Shown: positions 31,972-41,143, counted from the stretch's first letter. The stretch: DNA of 64,000 nt from Streptomyces sp. NBC_01481 (GCF_026339995.1 NZ_JAPEPT010000006.1:396001-460000); one strand, 5' to 3'. Numbers and translations are program-made. Notes: a model not told the origin generated them from the sequence alone.

Positions 31972-32892
31972 TCAGGCCGCCGAGCCGTCCGCGCCCTCCC
32001 GGCCGGCCGCCTCGCGCAGCGCCGCGACCGCCGCCCTGATCGACGGTCGGCGGTCGGCGTCCGTCCGCCACACCGCGTAGATGTGCCTGAGCATCCGCTG
32101 CCGTACGGGTACCAGCCGCACCCCCTCGGGCACCCAGCCCCGCCCCAGCCTCGGCGTCACGCACACCCCGAGCCCCGCCTCGATGAGCGCCAGCTGCGTG
32201 TGGTGCTCCTCCGCCATGTGCCCGATCCGCGGCTCGAAGCCCTTCGAGCGCAGCGTGAACATCAGCCACTCGTAACAGAATTCGCCTTCCGGCCAGGACA
32301 CCCACTCGTCCTCCGCGAACTCCTCCAGATCCACCTCGGTCCGGTCCGCCAGCGGATGATCCGCGGGCATGGCCACATCGGGGATGTCGTCGAGCAGATG
32401 AGCCTGGGCGAGCCCGCCGGGCATGGGCAGTCGTTTGTTGCTCCAGTCGAGGACCACGGCGAGGTCGAGGTCGCCCCTGACCACCTCCCTGATCCCCTGC
32501 TCGGGCTCCACCTCGCGTGAGCGCACGCGCAGTTCGGGGTGGGCCGAGCGCAGTGCGGTCAAGGCGGCGGGGAAGAGCCCGCGGGCGGCCGTCGGAAACG
32601 CCCCGATCCGCACCTCGCCGACAACCTGTCCGCGCTGTGCCTCGATGTCGGACTGGGCGAGCTCGACCTGGGACAGGATGCGCGCGGCATGGTCGGCGAG
32701 CAGCTGACCGGCGTCAGTCAGCCGGACTCCGCGTCCGTTCTTCGCCAGCAGCTGCTGGCCCACCTCCCGCTCCAGCTTCGCCATCTGCTGGGAGACGGCC
32801 GAGGTCGTCACATGCAGCCCGTCGGCTGCTCCACTGACCGAGCCGTGGCGGGCCAGCGCGTCCAGGGTTCGCAGGCGCTCCAGATTCAACAT
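31972..32892 (-). CDS. LysR-family regulator
   Basis: A 306-residue LysR regulator. The winged helix covers residues 1-60 (LERLRTLDALARHGSVSGAADGLHVTTSAVSQQMAKLERE), followed by the periplasmic-binding-like effector domain. The start is ATG 32892 (MLNLERL), the canonical beginning; the frame extends 37 codons upstream but that part overlaps the divergent promoter. The EamA exporter gene starts 74 bp away in the opposite direction and is its probable target. Confidence 0.92.
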   Translation of the reverse strand: MLNLERLRTLDALARHGSVSGAADGLHVTTSAVSQQMAKLEREVGQQLLAKNGRGVRLTDAGQLLADHAARILSQVELAQSDIEAQRGQVVGEVRIGAFPTAARGLFPAALTALRSAHPELRVRSREVEPEQGIREVVRGDLDLAVVLDWSNKRLPMPGGLAQAHLLDDIPDVAMPADHPLADRTEVDLEEFAEDEWVSWPEGEFCYEWLMFTLRSKGFEPRIGHMAEEHHTQLALIEAGLGVCVTPRLGRGWVPEGVRLVPVRQRMLRHIYAVWRTDADRRPSIRAAVAALREAAGREGADGSAA

Positions 32893-32966
32893 GTAAGCAA
32901 TGCTAAGCGAAGGCCGCAAAAAATTCTCGCTTGTCCTACGAGATCGGAAACGGGATCGTTGACACC

Positions 32967-33929
32967 ATGAGCACCGCTGCCCCCTCCAGAACCTCTTCGG
33001 CACCCACCCACACCCCGACCGGCTCCGTACGCCGCCGCGGCCTCGACTGGCGCATCCGGTTCGCGGTGCTCTCCACCGTCTGGGGCTTCAGCTTTCTCCT
33101 CATCAAGGTCGGCACCGGCGCGTACGCCCCCTTTCAAGTGACCTTGGGGCGGCTCTTCTTCGGTACGGCGGTGCTGGCCGTCGCGATGGCAGTCCGGCGG
33201 GACCGGCTGCCGCGCGGAATCCGCACCTGGATGCACCTGACGGTGGCCGCCTTCCTGCTCAACGCGCTGCCGTTCTCACTCTTCGCCTACTCCGAGCTGA
33301 CGATCCCCTCGACGCTCGCCGGGATCTGCAACGCCACCTCGCCGCTGTGGGGCATGGCCCTGTCGATGGTCGCCCTCTCCGAGGACCGGCCGACCCGCCG
33401 CCGGGTCGCCGGGCTCGGTATCGGCTTCCTCGGCGTGCTGACGGTGCTCGGCGCCTGGCAGGGCTTCTCGGGTCTCGACTTCGGCGGCACGGCGATGGCG
33501 CTTCTCGCCTCGCTCAGCTATCCGATCGGCTGGATCTATGTCCGCCGCACACTGGCCGGGAGCAGCGACTCCAATCTCTCGCTGACCGGGGCACAGCTGC
33601 TGCTCGCGACAATTCAACTCGCCGTCGTCACACCGCTGTTCACCACACTGCCCGCCTCGTTCCCGCTCGTCCCCCTGCTGGCGGTGATCGCGCTCGGCGC
33701 GCTGGGAACGGGCTTCGCGCTGCTGCTGCAGTACGGCCTGGTCGCGGAGGTCGGCCCGACGACCGCGCAGATGGTCACGTACTTCATTCCGGTCATCGCG
33801 ACAGCGGCGGGCGTCGCGGTGCTGGACGAGCAGCTCGGCTGGAACACCCCGGTCGGCGCGCTGATCGTCCTGGCCGGCGCGGCGCTGAGCCAGAGCAGGC
33901 CGAAGGCGCGCGCCGCGGCTCAGCCGTAG
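32967..33929 (+). CDS. EamA/DMT-family exporter
   Basis: A 320-residue membrane protein with ten predicted hydrophobic segments in two EamA repeats (for example LSTVWGFSFLLIKVG near residue 35 and TYFIPVIATAAGVAVLDEQLGWN near 273). The start is ATG 32967 (MSTAAP). It is divergent from a LysR gene and its 3' end overlaps the convergent MocR gene by 10 bp. Substrate unknown; DMT proteins often export amino acids or metabolites. Confidence 0.9.
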   Translation: MSTAAPSRTSSAPTHTPTGSVRRRGLDWRIRFAVLSTVWGFSFLLIKVGTGAYAPFQVTLGRLFFGTAVLAVAMAVRRDRLPRGIRTWMHLTVAAFLLNALPFSLFAYSELTIPSTLAGICNATSPLWGMALSMVALSEDRPTRRRVAGLGIGFLGVLTVLGAWQGFSGLDFGGTAMALLASLSYPIGWIYVRRTLAGSSDSNLSLTGAQLLLATIQLAVVTPLFTTLPASFPLVPLLAVIALGALGTGFALLLQYGLVAEVGPTTAQMVTYFIPVIATAAGVAVLDEQLGWNTPVGALIVLAGAALSQSRPKARAAAQP

Positions 33930-35251
33930 CTGCGCGCGGGTGCCGGGCCGGCCGCCGCGGCGACCGCGTCGGCGACCTGCCCGATCTCGTCCATCGCCAG
34001 GCCCGAGACGGTGAGCCGCACGCCGGGCACCGAGGACATCCGGAAGCGCGCTCCCGGCGCGACCGCCCAGCCCGCGCGCAGCAACCGGGTCACGGCTCCG
34101 GTCTCGTCTGGCACGGGCACCCAGACATTCATCCCGCTGCGGCCGTGGGCCTCGATACCGCGCTCGGCGAGGGCCTGGACGAGCGCGTCGCGGCGCTGCC
34201 CGTAGGAGCGGGCGACCTCTCGGGGATCCACCGCGCCGGACCTCCACAGCTGGACGACAGCACGCTGCAGCAGCCTGCTGACCCAGCCGGGCCCGAGCCC
34301 CTGCCGGCCCATCACACGGTCGACGGTGACCGCGTCGCCGGTGAGCACGGCGACGCGAAGATCCGGGCCGTACGCCTTGGCCGTGGAGCGTACGAGCGCC
34401 CAGCTGTCCGTCGGCCCCGCGAGGGGGTGCAGCGGCAGATCGACGATGGCGTGCCCGTGGTCGTCCTCGATGAGCAGGGTGTGGGGGAACTGGGCGAGTA
34501 CCGCGCGCAGTTCACGCGCGCGTGCCTTGCTCACGGCGGCGCCGGTGGGGTTCTGGGCGCGGTCGGTGACGATGAGCGCCCTGGCTCCTCCGGCGAGCGC
34601 CTTGCGCACCTCGCCCGGCAGGGGCCCGTCGTCGTCGAGCGCCACCGGCACGGGCTTCAGCCCCAGCGCCGAGACCAGATCCAGCAGGCTTCCCCAGCCG
34701 GGGTCCTCGACGGCGACGGCGTCACCGGGCTTGAGGTGGGCGGCGAGTACGCGCTCGATGGCGTCCAGCGACCCCGATGTGACGGCGACCGGCCCGTCGG
34801 GCACCCCGTCGGCATCCATCGCGGCACGGGCGAGACGCCCGAACTCCGCGTCGACAGGGGCCTGTCCGTACAGGCCCGGCTCCTGGGCATTGCGCCGGGC
34901 CGCGGCGGCCAGCGCCTCGTGCAGCGGAGGCAGCAGCGCGGGGTCCGGGTTCCCCTCGCCGAGGTCCCGCACGCCGGGGGGCGCTTCGACCCCGATGGTG
35001 CCGCGGGCGGTGCTGGCCGGGCGGGGCCGCACCCGGCTGCCCTTGCGTCCGGCCGTCTCGATCACCCCGCGCTCGCGCAGGGTCCGGTACGCGGACGCGA
35101 CGGTGTTCGGGTTGACGCCGAGCTCGGTCGCCAACTCCCGCATGGGCGGCAGCAGTTGCCCCGGCTCCAGGTCACCCGTGCCGACCCCGCGCTCGACGCT
35201 GGCGGCAATCTCCGATGCGCGGCGCCCTACGATCCGATACTCTCCTAGCAC
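33920..35251 (-). CDS. MocR-type GntR/aminotransferase regulator
   Basis: A 443-residue fusion of a GntR winged helix (residues 5-75, PPMRELATELGVNPNTVASAYRTLRERG) and a class I aminotransferase-like domain with the PLP lysine likely in RSTAKAYGPDLR. MocR proteins sense PLP or amino-acid derivatives. The start is GTG 35251; the divergent gene encodes a PNPOx-like protein, and a direct repeat lies between them. This arrangement recalls PdxR-type vitamin B6 control, but no pdx genes are adjacent. Confidence 0.9.
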   Translation of the reverse strand: MLGEYRIVGRRASEIAASVERGVGTGDLEPGQLLPPMRELATELGVNPNTVASAYRTLRERGVIETAGRKGSRVRPRPASTARGTIGVEAPPGVRDLGEGNPDPALLPPLHEALAAAARRNAQEPGLYGQAPVDAEFGRLARAAMDADGVPDGPVAVTSGSLDAIERVLAAHLKPGDAVAVEDPGWGSLLDLVSALGLKPVPVALDDDGPLPGEVRKALAGGARALIVTDRAQNPTGAAVSKARARELRAVLAQFPHTLLIEDDHGHAIVDLPLHPLAGPTDSWALVRSTAKAYGPDLRVAVLTGDAVTVDRVMGRQGLGPGWVSRLLQRAVVQLWRSGAVDPREVARSYGQRRDALVQALAERGIEAHGRSGMNVWVPVPDETGAVTRLLRAGWAVAPGARFRMSSVPGVRLTVSGLAMDEIGQVADAVAAAAGPAPARSYG

Positions 35252-35275
35252 AAACGAGATTATGCACTAGTGCAA
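35245..35275. promoter_or_regulatory. MocR operator-like direct repeat and palindrome
   Basis: CTAGCACAA (35245-35253) and CTAGTGCAA (35267-35275) are direct repeats 22 bp apart, two helical turns. The second overlaps the perfect palindrome GCACTAGTGC (35264-35273). The region covers both divergent start sites, as expected for MocR autoregulation. Confidence 0.55.
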
Positions 35276-35943
35276 TGGAGAAGGCAATGCCGGACGCATA
35301 CGAGCCGACCGACCGCACCGTCCCGACGCGCGCCAAGGAGCGCGCGGCGTACGACCGCGAGCAGGTCCACTCGATACTGGACGAGGCGTATGTCTGCCAC
35401 CTCGGTTTCGTCCGTGACGGCGCGCCGGTGGTTCTGCCGACGCTGTACGCCCGCGTCGACGACCACCTCTACCTCCACGGCTCGACGGGCTCACGCCCCC
35501 TCCGCATGGCGGGCGAGCCGGACCCGGGCCTCGCCGTATGCCTGACAGTCACCCATGTCGACGGCCTGGTCCTGGCCCGCTCGGCCTTCCACCACTCGAT
35601 CAACTACCGCTCGGTCGTCGTCCACGGCACGGCCCACCCGGTCACGGACCCCGACGAGAAGCGCACGGCCCTGGACGCCCTGGTGGACCACGTGGTCCCG
35701 GGCCGCTCGCTCGACTCGCGGCCCGCCAACCCGAAGGAACTGGCGGCGACGGCGGTCCTGCGCCTGGACCTGACGGAGGTCTCGGCCAAACTCCGCACGG
35801 GCGGCCCGAACGACGACCCGGAGGACGCGACGCTCCCGTACTGGACGGGTGTGGTGCCCGTGACCACGCACCAGGGAACCCCGATCCCGGCGGCGGACCT
35901 GGACGAGTCGATCCGCGTACCGGCCTACCTGACGCGGAGCTGA
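35275..35943 (+). CDS. PNPOx-like split-barrel FMN-binding protein
   Basis: A 222-residue protein (218 if the second ATG at 35287 is used). Motifs VCHLGFVRDGAPVVLPTLYARVDDHLYLHG and RSAFHHSINYRSVVVHG match the FMN-binding pyridoxamine 5'-phosphate oxidase-related family, often found beside MocR regulators. It is probably a flavin- or heme-binding protein; activity unknown. It is regulated by the divergent MocR gene by inference. Confidence 0.85.
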   Translation: MEKAMPDAYEPTDRTVPTRAKERAAYDREQVHSILDEAYVCHLGFVRDGAPVVLPTLYARVDDHLYLHGSTGSRPLRMAGEPDPGLAVCLTVTHVDGLVLARSAFHHSINYRSVVVHGTAHPVTDPDEKRTALDALVDHVVPGRSLDSRPANPKELAATAVLRLDLTEVSAKLRTGGPNDDPEDATLPYWTGVVPVTTHQGTPIPAADLDESIRVPAYLTRS

Positions 35944-35986
35944 CCCTCAGCCCGCGGGGCGGGGGAGGCGCCCCCACCCCGCACCC

Positions 35987-36985
35987 CTAACGCCGCCCCA
36001 CCCGCGTCTCCGCCACCGCCAGCCCAGCCACCGCCGCCAGCAGCAGCGAGGTCCCGGCCACCGTCGCCCCCGTCAGCCGCTCGTCCAGCACCGTCACCGC
36101 GATGACCGCCGCGCTCACCGGCTCGAGCAGCATGATCACCGAGACCGTCGCGGCCCGCACCACCGCCGCACCGGCGAAGTAGAGGGCGTACGCCAGCGCC
36201 GTCGGCACCGCCGCCACATAGGCCAGCAGCCAGAGAACACGCCCCAGTTCCTCGGTGTGCGGCAGCAGCCCCTCCCCCAGCGCCATCGGCAGCAGCCCGA
36301 CCGCACCGATCGCGAACGCCCAGGCCGTCGTCGACAGCGAGTCGCCACCGCCCCCGCCGCGTCCGAGCCAACGTGTCAGCAGGGTGATCGCCGCGTATCC
36401 GGCGGCGGAGAGCAGCGCGAGGGCCACACCCACCGGCCGTACCGTCCCGCCCTCGCCGCCGAGCACGAGCACGAGCAGGCCGGCCAGTGCCCCCGTGACC
36501 GCCATGACACCGCCGCGCCCGAGCCGCTCGCCCATCGTCAACCGCGCACCCACCGCGATCAGCACGGGACCCGCGCCCAGCGTGACGACCGTGCCGACAG
36601 CGAGCCCAGTCGCGTCGACGGCCGCGAAGTAGGCGCTCTGGAAGACGGTGAGGCCGATGCCCGTGGCCACAATCCGCAGCAGCCGACGACGACGCGGCTC
36701 ACCGGCCGCGGCACGGCGCACGGCAGCCGTACGCCGCGTACGCAGCGCCAGCGCGCCCAGCAGCAGCACCAAGCCCCCGGCGCAGCGCCAGAACGACAGC
36801 GCGAGAGGACCGAGATCGCTCACCTGGAAGACCAGCGAGGCAGCCGCGCCCGCGGTCCCCCACGCGACCCCGGCGAAGATCAGATAGAGGAGGCTCCGCC
36901 CGACGGGCACCGGAGTCGGGAGCGGCGTCGGCACCGGCACTTGTGCGGGCACGCCGACAGCAGGAGTTGAGGAAATTTTCGACAC
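35987..36985 (-). CDS. EamA/DMT-family exporter
   Basis: A 332-residue membrane protein. A Pro/Val-rich cytoplasmic tail (residues 1-28) is followed by ten hydrophobic segments in two EamA domains (LIFAGVAWGTAGAAASLVF; IMLLEPVSAAVIAVTVLDERLTG). Substrate unknown. It is convergent with the split-barrel gene, and a G/C-rich stretch at 35951-35986 separates them. Confidence 0.9.
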   Translation of the reverse strand: MSKISSTPAVGVPAQVPVPTPLPTPVPVGRSLLYLIFAGVAWGTAGAAASLVFQVSDLGPLALSFWRCAGGLVLLLGALALRTRRTAAVRRAAAGEPRRRRLLRIVATGIGLTVFQSAYFAAVDATGLAVGTVVTLGAGPVLIAVGARLTMGERLGRGGVMAVTGALAGLLVLVLGGEGGTVRPVGVALALLSAAGYAAITLLTRWLGRGGGGGDSLSTTAWAFAIGAVGLLPMALGEGLLPHTEELGRVLWLLAYVAAVPTALAYALYFAGAAVVRAATVSVIMLLEPVSAAVIAVTVLDERLTGATVAGTSLLLAAVAGLAVAETRVGRR

Positions 36986-37147
36986 GTGACTTCTCCGTGT
37001 GAAGAACGGGATGGCTGGTCGCTCGGCTCCGTCACGCGGGCAGCGACGAACCGCTCGGGGACACCCCGAGCCCGGTCTTCGTCAATGGCTTGCCGCCCGC
37101 GCTAAGCGGCAGGCGGCGGAAGTACGGTCGAATGCATGACCGGCACC

Positions 37148-38140
37148 CTACGGTGCGGCATGCGGGGCCGACAACTGTCCCCCGGGGACGGCGGACTCGG
37201 TGGGCCCACCCCCCGCGACCGGCCCCGACGGTGCCTTCGGAGCCTGTGACTGCGCGATGAACGCCCCGACCAGCACCACCGCACCGCCGAAGATCTGCGG
37301 CGCCGAGAGATGCTCCCGCAGCAGCACCCATGCCAGCACTGTCGCGATGACCGCCTCCAGGCAGGCCACGACGCCCGCCACCTGCGGCGAGAGCCTGCGC
37401 ACCGAGACGACCCCGGTGACATACGCGAGCACCGTGGCGATCAGGACGATCCAGCCGAGGAGCAGCGCCGCGGGCACCTGCGTGCCGCCCATGTCCGCGC
37501 TCCCGCCGAGGAGCGAGAAGTCCATCCCCCACGGCCGGGCCACCAGCGTCAGCACAGCCGCGCCGATGAGCAGTCCGTACGCGATGACACCCATCGGGTC
37601 CGCCGCGTCGTCACCGTCGCCGCCGTGGTCGGACAGGACGAAGTAGCCGACCTGGCAGCACGCGGCGGCGAGCGCCAGCAGCAGACCGACCACGTCGAAG
37701 CCGACTCCCGACCACACCTCGACGACGCAGGCGAGGCCGGCGACGGCGAGAACCACGCCGAGGGCGGCGGCCCTGGTGACCGGCCTGCGCTGGACAAAGC
37801 GCACCCATCCCAGGACGAGCGCGGGCGCGAGATATTCGATGAGGAGCGCGACACCGACCGGGATCCGGGAGATCGCCGCGAAGTAGCAGGCCTGTACGCC
37901 CGCGACGGCGAGCAGCCCGAAGCCGACGAGCAGCGCGGGCCTGCGCAGCACCAGGTCACGGTGGCGCCAGGCCACCGGCAGCATGACAAGCGCGGATCCG
38001 GCCACGCGCAGCCACACCACATGCAGCGGGTCGAGACCCGCTTCGATCAGCGGCTTCGCCGCTACACCCGATCCACCGAACGCGAACGCCGAGCCCAGGG
38101 CGAGTCCCAGGCCGGCGTTTCTTCCCTCAGACGCCTGCAT
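37148..38140 (-). CDS. EamA/DMT-family exporter
   Basis: A 330-residue membrane protein, third EamA-type exporter in 5 kb. The start is ATG 38140 (MQASEGR), where family similarity begins (LGLALGSAFAFGGSGVAAKPLIEAG). The second repeat ends in VACLEAVIATVLAWVLLREHLSAPQIFGG, followed by a polar tail. Substrate unknown. Confidence 0.9.
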   Translation of the reverse strand: MQASEGRNAGLGLALGSAFAFGGSGVAAKPLIEAGLDPLHVVWLRVAGSALVMLPVAWRHRDLVLRRPALLVGFGLLAVAGVQACYFAAISRIPVGVALLIEYLAPALVLGWVRFVQRRPVTRAAALGVVLAVAGLACVVEVWSGVGFDVVGLLLALAAACCQVGYFVLSDHGGDGDDAADPMGVIAYGLLIGAAVLTLVARPWGMDFSLLGGSADMGGTQVPAALLLGWIVLIATVLAYVTGVVSVRRLSPQVAGVVACLEAVIATVLAWVLLREHLSAPQIFGGAVVLVGAFIAQSQAPKAPSGPVAGGGPTESAVPGGQLSAPHAAP

Positions 38141-38235
38141 CGGCACATCATGACAGCGCACGACAGGACCGTCACCCCCGTGACACATGTCGAGACGCTG
38201 TCGAGAAGCCGCGCCCCGGAGCCTGCGTCCGGCGG

Positions 38236-38820
38236 TCAGCCGGCCGCTATCCGCCCGCTCAGGACCGCCGCGTCCACCCCGGCCCGCCCGAGCACCTCCA
38301 CGGCCCGGCACTCCGGATCCGCGGCGAGGCAGGCGAGAAGATCGATGCCCGCGGCCCGCGCCCGGCCGCGCAGTCCGGCGCGCTCCTGCGCGCCCTCCAT
38401 CGCGGCGGCGGCCGCGGGCGACCACCCCGACAGTTCGCCGTCCGTCTCGCGTACGACGGCAAGGGTGCCCGAGTCCTCCACCGAGCCCTGCCAGCGCAGG
38501 CCGTATCCGATGCTCCGCTGTACGAGATAGCCGAGGACGCGCGCGACCTGCGGCCCGCCGCCAAGTGCCGTCCGCACCTCGGGGTCCGACTCGATCAGTG
38601 AGTGCAGCAGGTGCGCCGTGTCGATCTGCCGGTCGCCGTCACGCAGCGCCCTGCGGCGCGCACCGGCGACCACCGAAACCAGCTCCGCGGTGAGCCGGGA
38701 ATCGATGCCCGTACGGATGGGGGCGGGCTGCCGAGGCACCCGCGGGGTAGGGCTGTGCACACCTCCCACCCCATCAGCTCCCGAGGGCACGGGCGTCCTC
38801 GCCGGGGCCCATTTGCCCAT
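38236..38820 (-). CDS. Clp N-terminal-domain protein
   Basis: About 194 residues. The core (RLTAELVSVVAGARRRALRDGDRQIDTAHLLHSLIESDPEVRTALGG and a second repeat with AAMEGAQERAGLRGRARAAGIDLLACL) matches the double Clp-N repeat that, in ClpA/ClpC, binds adaptors. There is no ATPase domain, so it may be an adaptor or a sequestering protein. The start is uncertain: ATG 38820 is chosen, but an in-frame ATG at 38931 also exists. Confidence 0.75.
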   Translation of the reverse strand: MGKWAPARTPVPSGADGVGGVHSPTPRVPRQPAPIRTGIDSRLTAELVSVVAGARRRALRDGDRQIDTAHLLHSLIESDPEVRTALGGGPQVARVLGYLVQRSIGYGLRWQGSVEDSGTLAVVRETDGELSGWSPAAAAAMEGAQERAGLRGRARAAGIDLLACLAADPECRAVEVLGRAGVDAAVLSGRIAAG

Positions 38821-39001
38821 CCCACGGAGGTTGGGCACGCGCGGCCGGTTTCTCCTCCTTACGGATGAGATCGAGACACTTCTCCCCCAAGGGCGCGCGC
38901 CGCCTTGCTCGATCCAGATCTGACTGTTCATCAGTATTGAATGTTCGGGCAGGTCCGGCTACGTTCCGCGACACCGTAACCCGACATGGAGGGGTGGTCG
39001 T

Positions 39002-39430
39002 ATGGCCGAAGTCAGTGCCGAAGCCCGGATCGAGGCGCCGGCCGAGAAGGTCTGGGCCCAGCTGACCGACTTCACCAGCTACGGCCAGTGGAACGCCACC
39101 CACACCAGCTTCCCCAAGGGCGGGCCGCAGACGCTGGAGCTGGGAGCCACCTACGACGAGAACATGAAGCTCATGGGATTCCCGGCCGAAGTCGCCTGGA
39201 CCGTGGACGAGTTCGAGGCCGGCCGGGTGCTGGGAATCAAGGGCAAGGGACCGATGGGCGTCAGCGTCGGCAACCGCTACACGCTCACGCCGGACGGGAA
39301 CGCCACACAGGTGCGCATCGACGGCGAGTTCACCGGCGCCGCCGTGTCGCTGATGGCGGGCAAGCTGAAGGACTCGGCGACCGCCGCACTCAACGAGTCG
39401 CTGCGCAAGCTGGGGGGACTGGTCACCTGA
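39002..39430 (+). CDS. SRPBCC / polyketide cyclase-like protein
   Basis: A 142-residue START-like ligand-binding protein: AEARIEAPAEKVWAQLTDFTSYGQWN at the start and a C-terminal helix LMAGKLKDSATAALNESLRKL. ATG preceded by GGAGGGG. Such proteins bind hydrophobic ligands; many act in stress or lipid handling. No role can be set from the neighbours, a convergent PadR regulator and a Clp-N gene. Confidence 0.85.
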   Translation: MAEVSAEARIEAPAEKVWAQLTDFTSYGQWNATHTSFPKGGPQTLELGATYDENMKLMGFPAEVAWTVDEFEAGRVLGIKGKGPMGVSVGNRYTLTPDGNATQVRIDGEFTGAAVSLMAGKLKDSATAALNESLRKLGGLVT

Positions 39431-39468
39431 CGCCCGCGGAACACGGGAAGGACCACAGGACACACGGG

Positions 39469-39498
39469 AAGGGCCCCGCGCTCACGCACGGGGCCCTT
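39469..39498. terminator. Bidirectional terminator
   Basis: AAGGGCCCCG (39469-39478) and CGGGGCCCTT (39489-39498), a 10-bp perfect stem between the convergent SRPBCC and PadR genes, with A/T at the stem base. Confidence 0.8.
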
Positions 39499-39511
39499 CT
39501 CGCGCCGTGAG

Positions 39512-40120
39512 TCAGTGCTCGTCGGCAAGGATCAGATAGAGCTTCTTGCGGGCTTCGTTGATGACGGCCACGGCCTTCTGCCGCTGCTCGGTGCTGCCGG
39601 TCTTCCAGACCTGGCCGAAGGCCTCCATCAGACCGAAACCGGCCTGACGGATCTCGTTGACCGTGTCCCAGTCGACGCCGCGCCCGGCCTCTTCCCACGG
39701 GGCCTCCGGCCCCGACTCGGCCTCGGTGCGCCCGGCGTCGGTGAGCGTGAACAGCTTCTTGCCGCCCTCGGTCTCGTTGGTGATCAGGCCTTCGTCCTCG
39801 AGCAGCTGGAGCGTCGGGTAGACCGAGCCCGGGCTGGGCCGCCAGGCCCCTCCGCTGCGCTCGCCGATCTCCTGGATCATCTCGTAACCGTGCATCGGCC
39901 GGTCCTTCAGCAGCGCCAGGATCGAGGCACGCACATCTCCGCGCCGCGCCCTTCCCCGACCGCCGCCACGACCGCGTCCGCCCCCGAAGGGTCCGCCGAA
40001 CGGCGGCCCGAACGGGCCGAACGCCGCGCGCCGCCCCTCGAAGTCGCCCCGACCCTGATGGCCGGGCCCGCAGTGCCCATGTCCCTGACCGTGATCGTGT
40101 CCCTGTCCATGTGAACGCAT
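39512..40120 (-). CDS. PadR-family regulator with His/Gly-rich N-terminus
   Basis: A 202-residue PadR regulator. The winged helix lies at residues ~62-140 (ASILALLKDRPMHGYEMIQEI, PSPGSVYPTLQLLEDEGLI), with a PadR C-terminal helix region after it. The first ~55 residues are rich in His and Gly (HGQGHDHGQGHGHCGPGH), which could bind metal ions, and then Phe/Gly/Arg. The start is ATG 40120 (MRSHGQ). A palindrome lies ~45 bp upstream, probably its own operator. Confidence 0.9.
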   Translation of the reverse strand: MRSHGQGHDHGQGHGHCGPGHQGRGDFEGRRAAFGPFGPPFGGPFGGGRGRGGGRGRARRGDVRASILALLKDRPMHGYEMIQEIGERSGGAWRPSPGSVYPTLQLLEDEGLITNETEGGKKLFTLTDAGRTEAESGPEAPWEEAGRGVDWDTVNEIRQAGFGLMEAFGQVWKTGSTEQRQKAVAVINEARKKLYLILADEH

Positions 40121-40162
40121 CGCTACGCTCCTTCCATCGTTGATCTGTCGCGATGCGTCAAC

Positions 40163-40172
40163 GATATATCGG
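40163..40172. promoter_or_regulatory. PadR operator-like palindrome
   Basis: CGATATATCG, a perfect 10-bp palindrome (in context AACGATATATCGGAA) in the divergent gap between the PadR and PhzF-like genes. PadR-family operators are commonly AT-rich ATAT-centred palindromes. Confidence 0.45.
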
Positions 40173-40258
40173 AATGTGTCGGCTGGCAATCCTCAATCGG
40201 TCCAGCAACCTCGAATTGGCCTTGGCCTGCGGCTTCGTGGCACCTCTACGGTCGCGGG

Positions 40259-41080
40259 ATGCGGATTCGAATCGTCGACGCCTTCACCGACCGTCCCTTC
40301 ACCGGCAACCCCGCCGGAGTCCTCCTGCTGGACTCCGACCACTTCCCCGAGGACACCTGGCTTCAGCACGTGGCCAGGGAGGTGAACCACGCCGAGACCG
40401 CCTTCGCCCACCCGCTCCCGGCGGGCGGCGATGCCGACTGGGCGCTGCGCTGGTTCACCCCGGCCACCGAGGTCGACATGTGCGGCCACGCCACGCTGGC
40501 CACGGCCCATGTGCTGCACACCACCGGGGTGGCCACGGGCACGGTGCGCTTCGCGGCACGGTGCGGCATCCTGGCCGCCACCGCCGACCCGAGCGGCACG
40601 ATCACGCTCGACTTCCCCACCGCGACGCTCACGCAGCTGAAGATCCCGGACGGAGTCGCCGAGGCGCTCGGCGCCGACGTGCTCTCGGCGCACGACACGG
40701 GCCCGCACATCGGTGATCTGCTCGTCGAGCTGGCCGACGAGCAGGCCGTACGCTCACTGACCCCGGACATCCGTGCCCTGGTCGACCACTCGGAGCGCGG
40801 CATCATCGCCACGGCGGCCGCAGCAGACCCGGCGAACGGCTATCACTTCGCCTCGCGCTGTTTCTTCCCGCGGGTCGGCATCGACGAGGACCCGGTGACG
40901 GGCAGCGCCCACACGGCGCTCGCGCCGTTCTGGTCCGCCCGGCTGGGGCGCACCGAGCTGACCGGGCTGCAGGCCTCCGCCCGTACCGGTCTGGTCCGCA
41001 CCTCCGTGCGCGGCGAGCGCACCCGGCTGACCGGCCATGCCGTCACCGTCATCGACGGCGAGCTGCTCTCCGCACCCTGA
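40259..41080 (+). CDS. PhzF-family isomerase/epimerase-like protein
   Basis: A 273-residue protein of the PhzF fold: DAFTDRPFTGNPAGVLLL at residues 7-24, NHAETAFA with the catalytic Glu, DMCGHATLATAHVL and DEDPVTGSAHTALAPFW. PhzF itself isomerises a phenazine precursor, but most family members have unknown substrates and no phenazine genes are present. Divergent from padR and likely monocistronic. Confidence 0.88.
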   Translation: MRIRIVDAFTDRPFTGNPAGVLLLDSDHFPEDTWLQHVAREVNHAETAFAHPLPAGGDADWALRWFTPATEVDMCGHATLATAHVLHTTGVATGTVRFAARCGILAATADPSGTITLDFPTATLTQLKIPDGVAEALGADVLSAHDTGPHIGDLLVELADEQAVRSLTPDIRALVDHSERGIIATAAAADPANGYHFASRCFFPRVGIDEDPVTGSAHTALAPFWSARLGRTELTGLQASARTGLVRTSVRGERTRLTGHAVTVIDGELLSAP

Positions 41081-41100
41081 TCCACTGCCGGACATGCCAA

Positions 41101-41129
41101 GGGGGCGTACGGATCGCCCGTACACCCCC
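41101..41129. terminator. Terminator hairpin between convergent genes
   Basis: GGGGGCGTACGG (41101-41112) pairs with CCGTACACCCCC (41118-41129), 12 bp with one mismatch and a 5-nt loop, between the PhzF-like and CPBP genes. Confidence 0.65.
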
Positions 41130-41143
41130 TCTCCGCACCCCGC

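Noticed and set aside
40259..41080. Phenazine pathway indicated by the PhzF-like gene
   Set aside because: No other phz genes nearby, and the PhzF fold is widespread with other functions.
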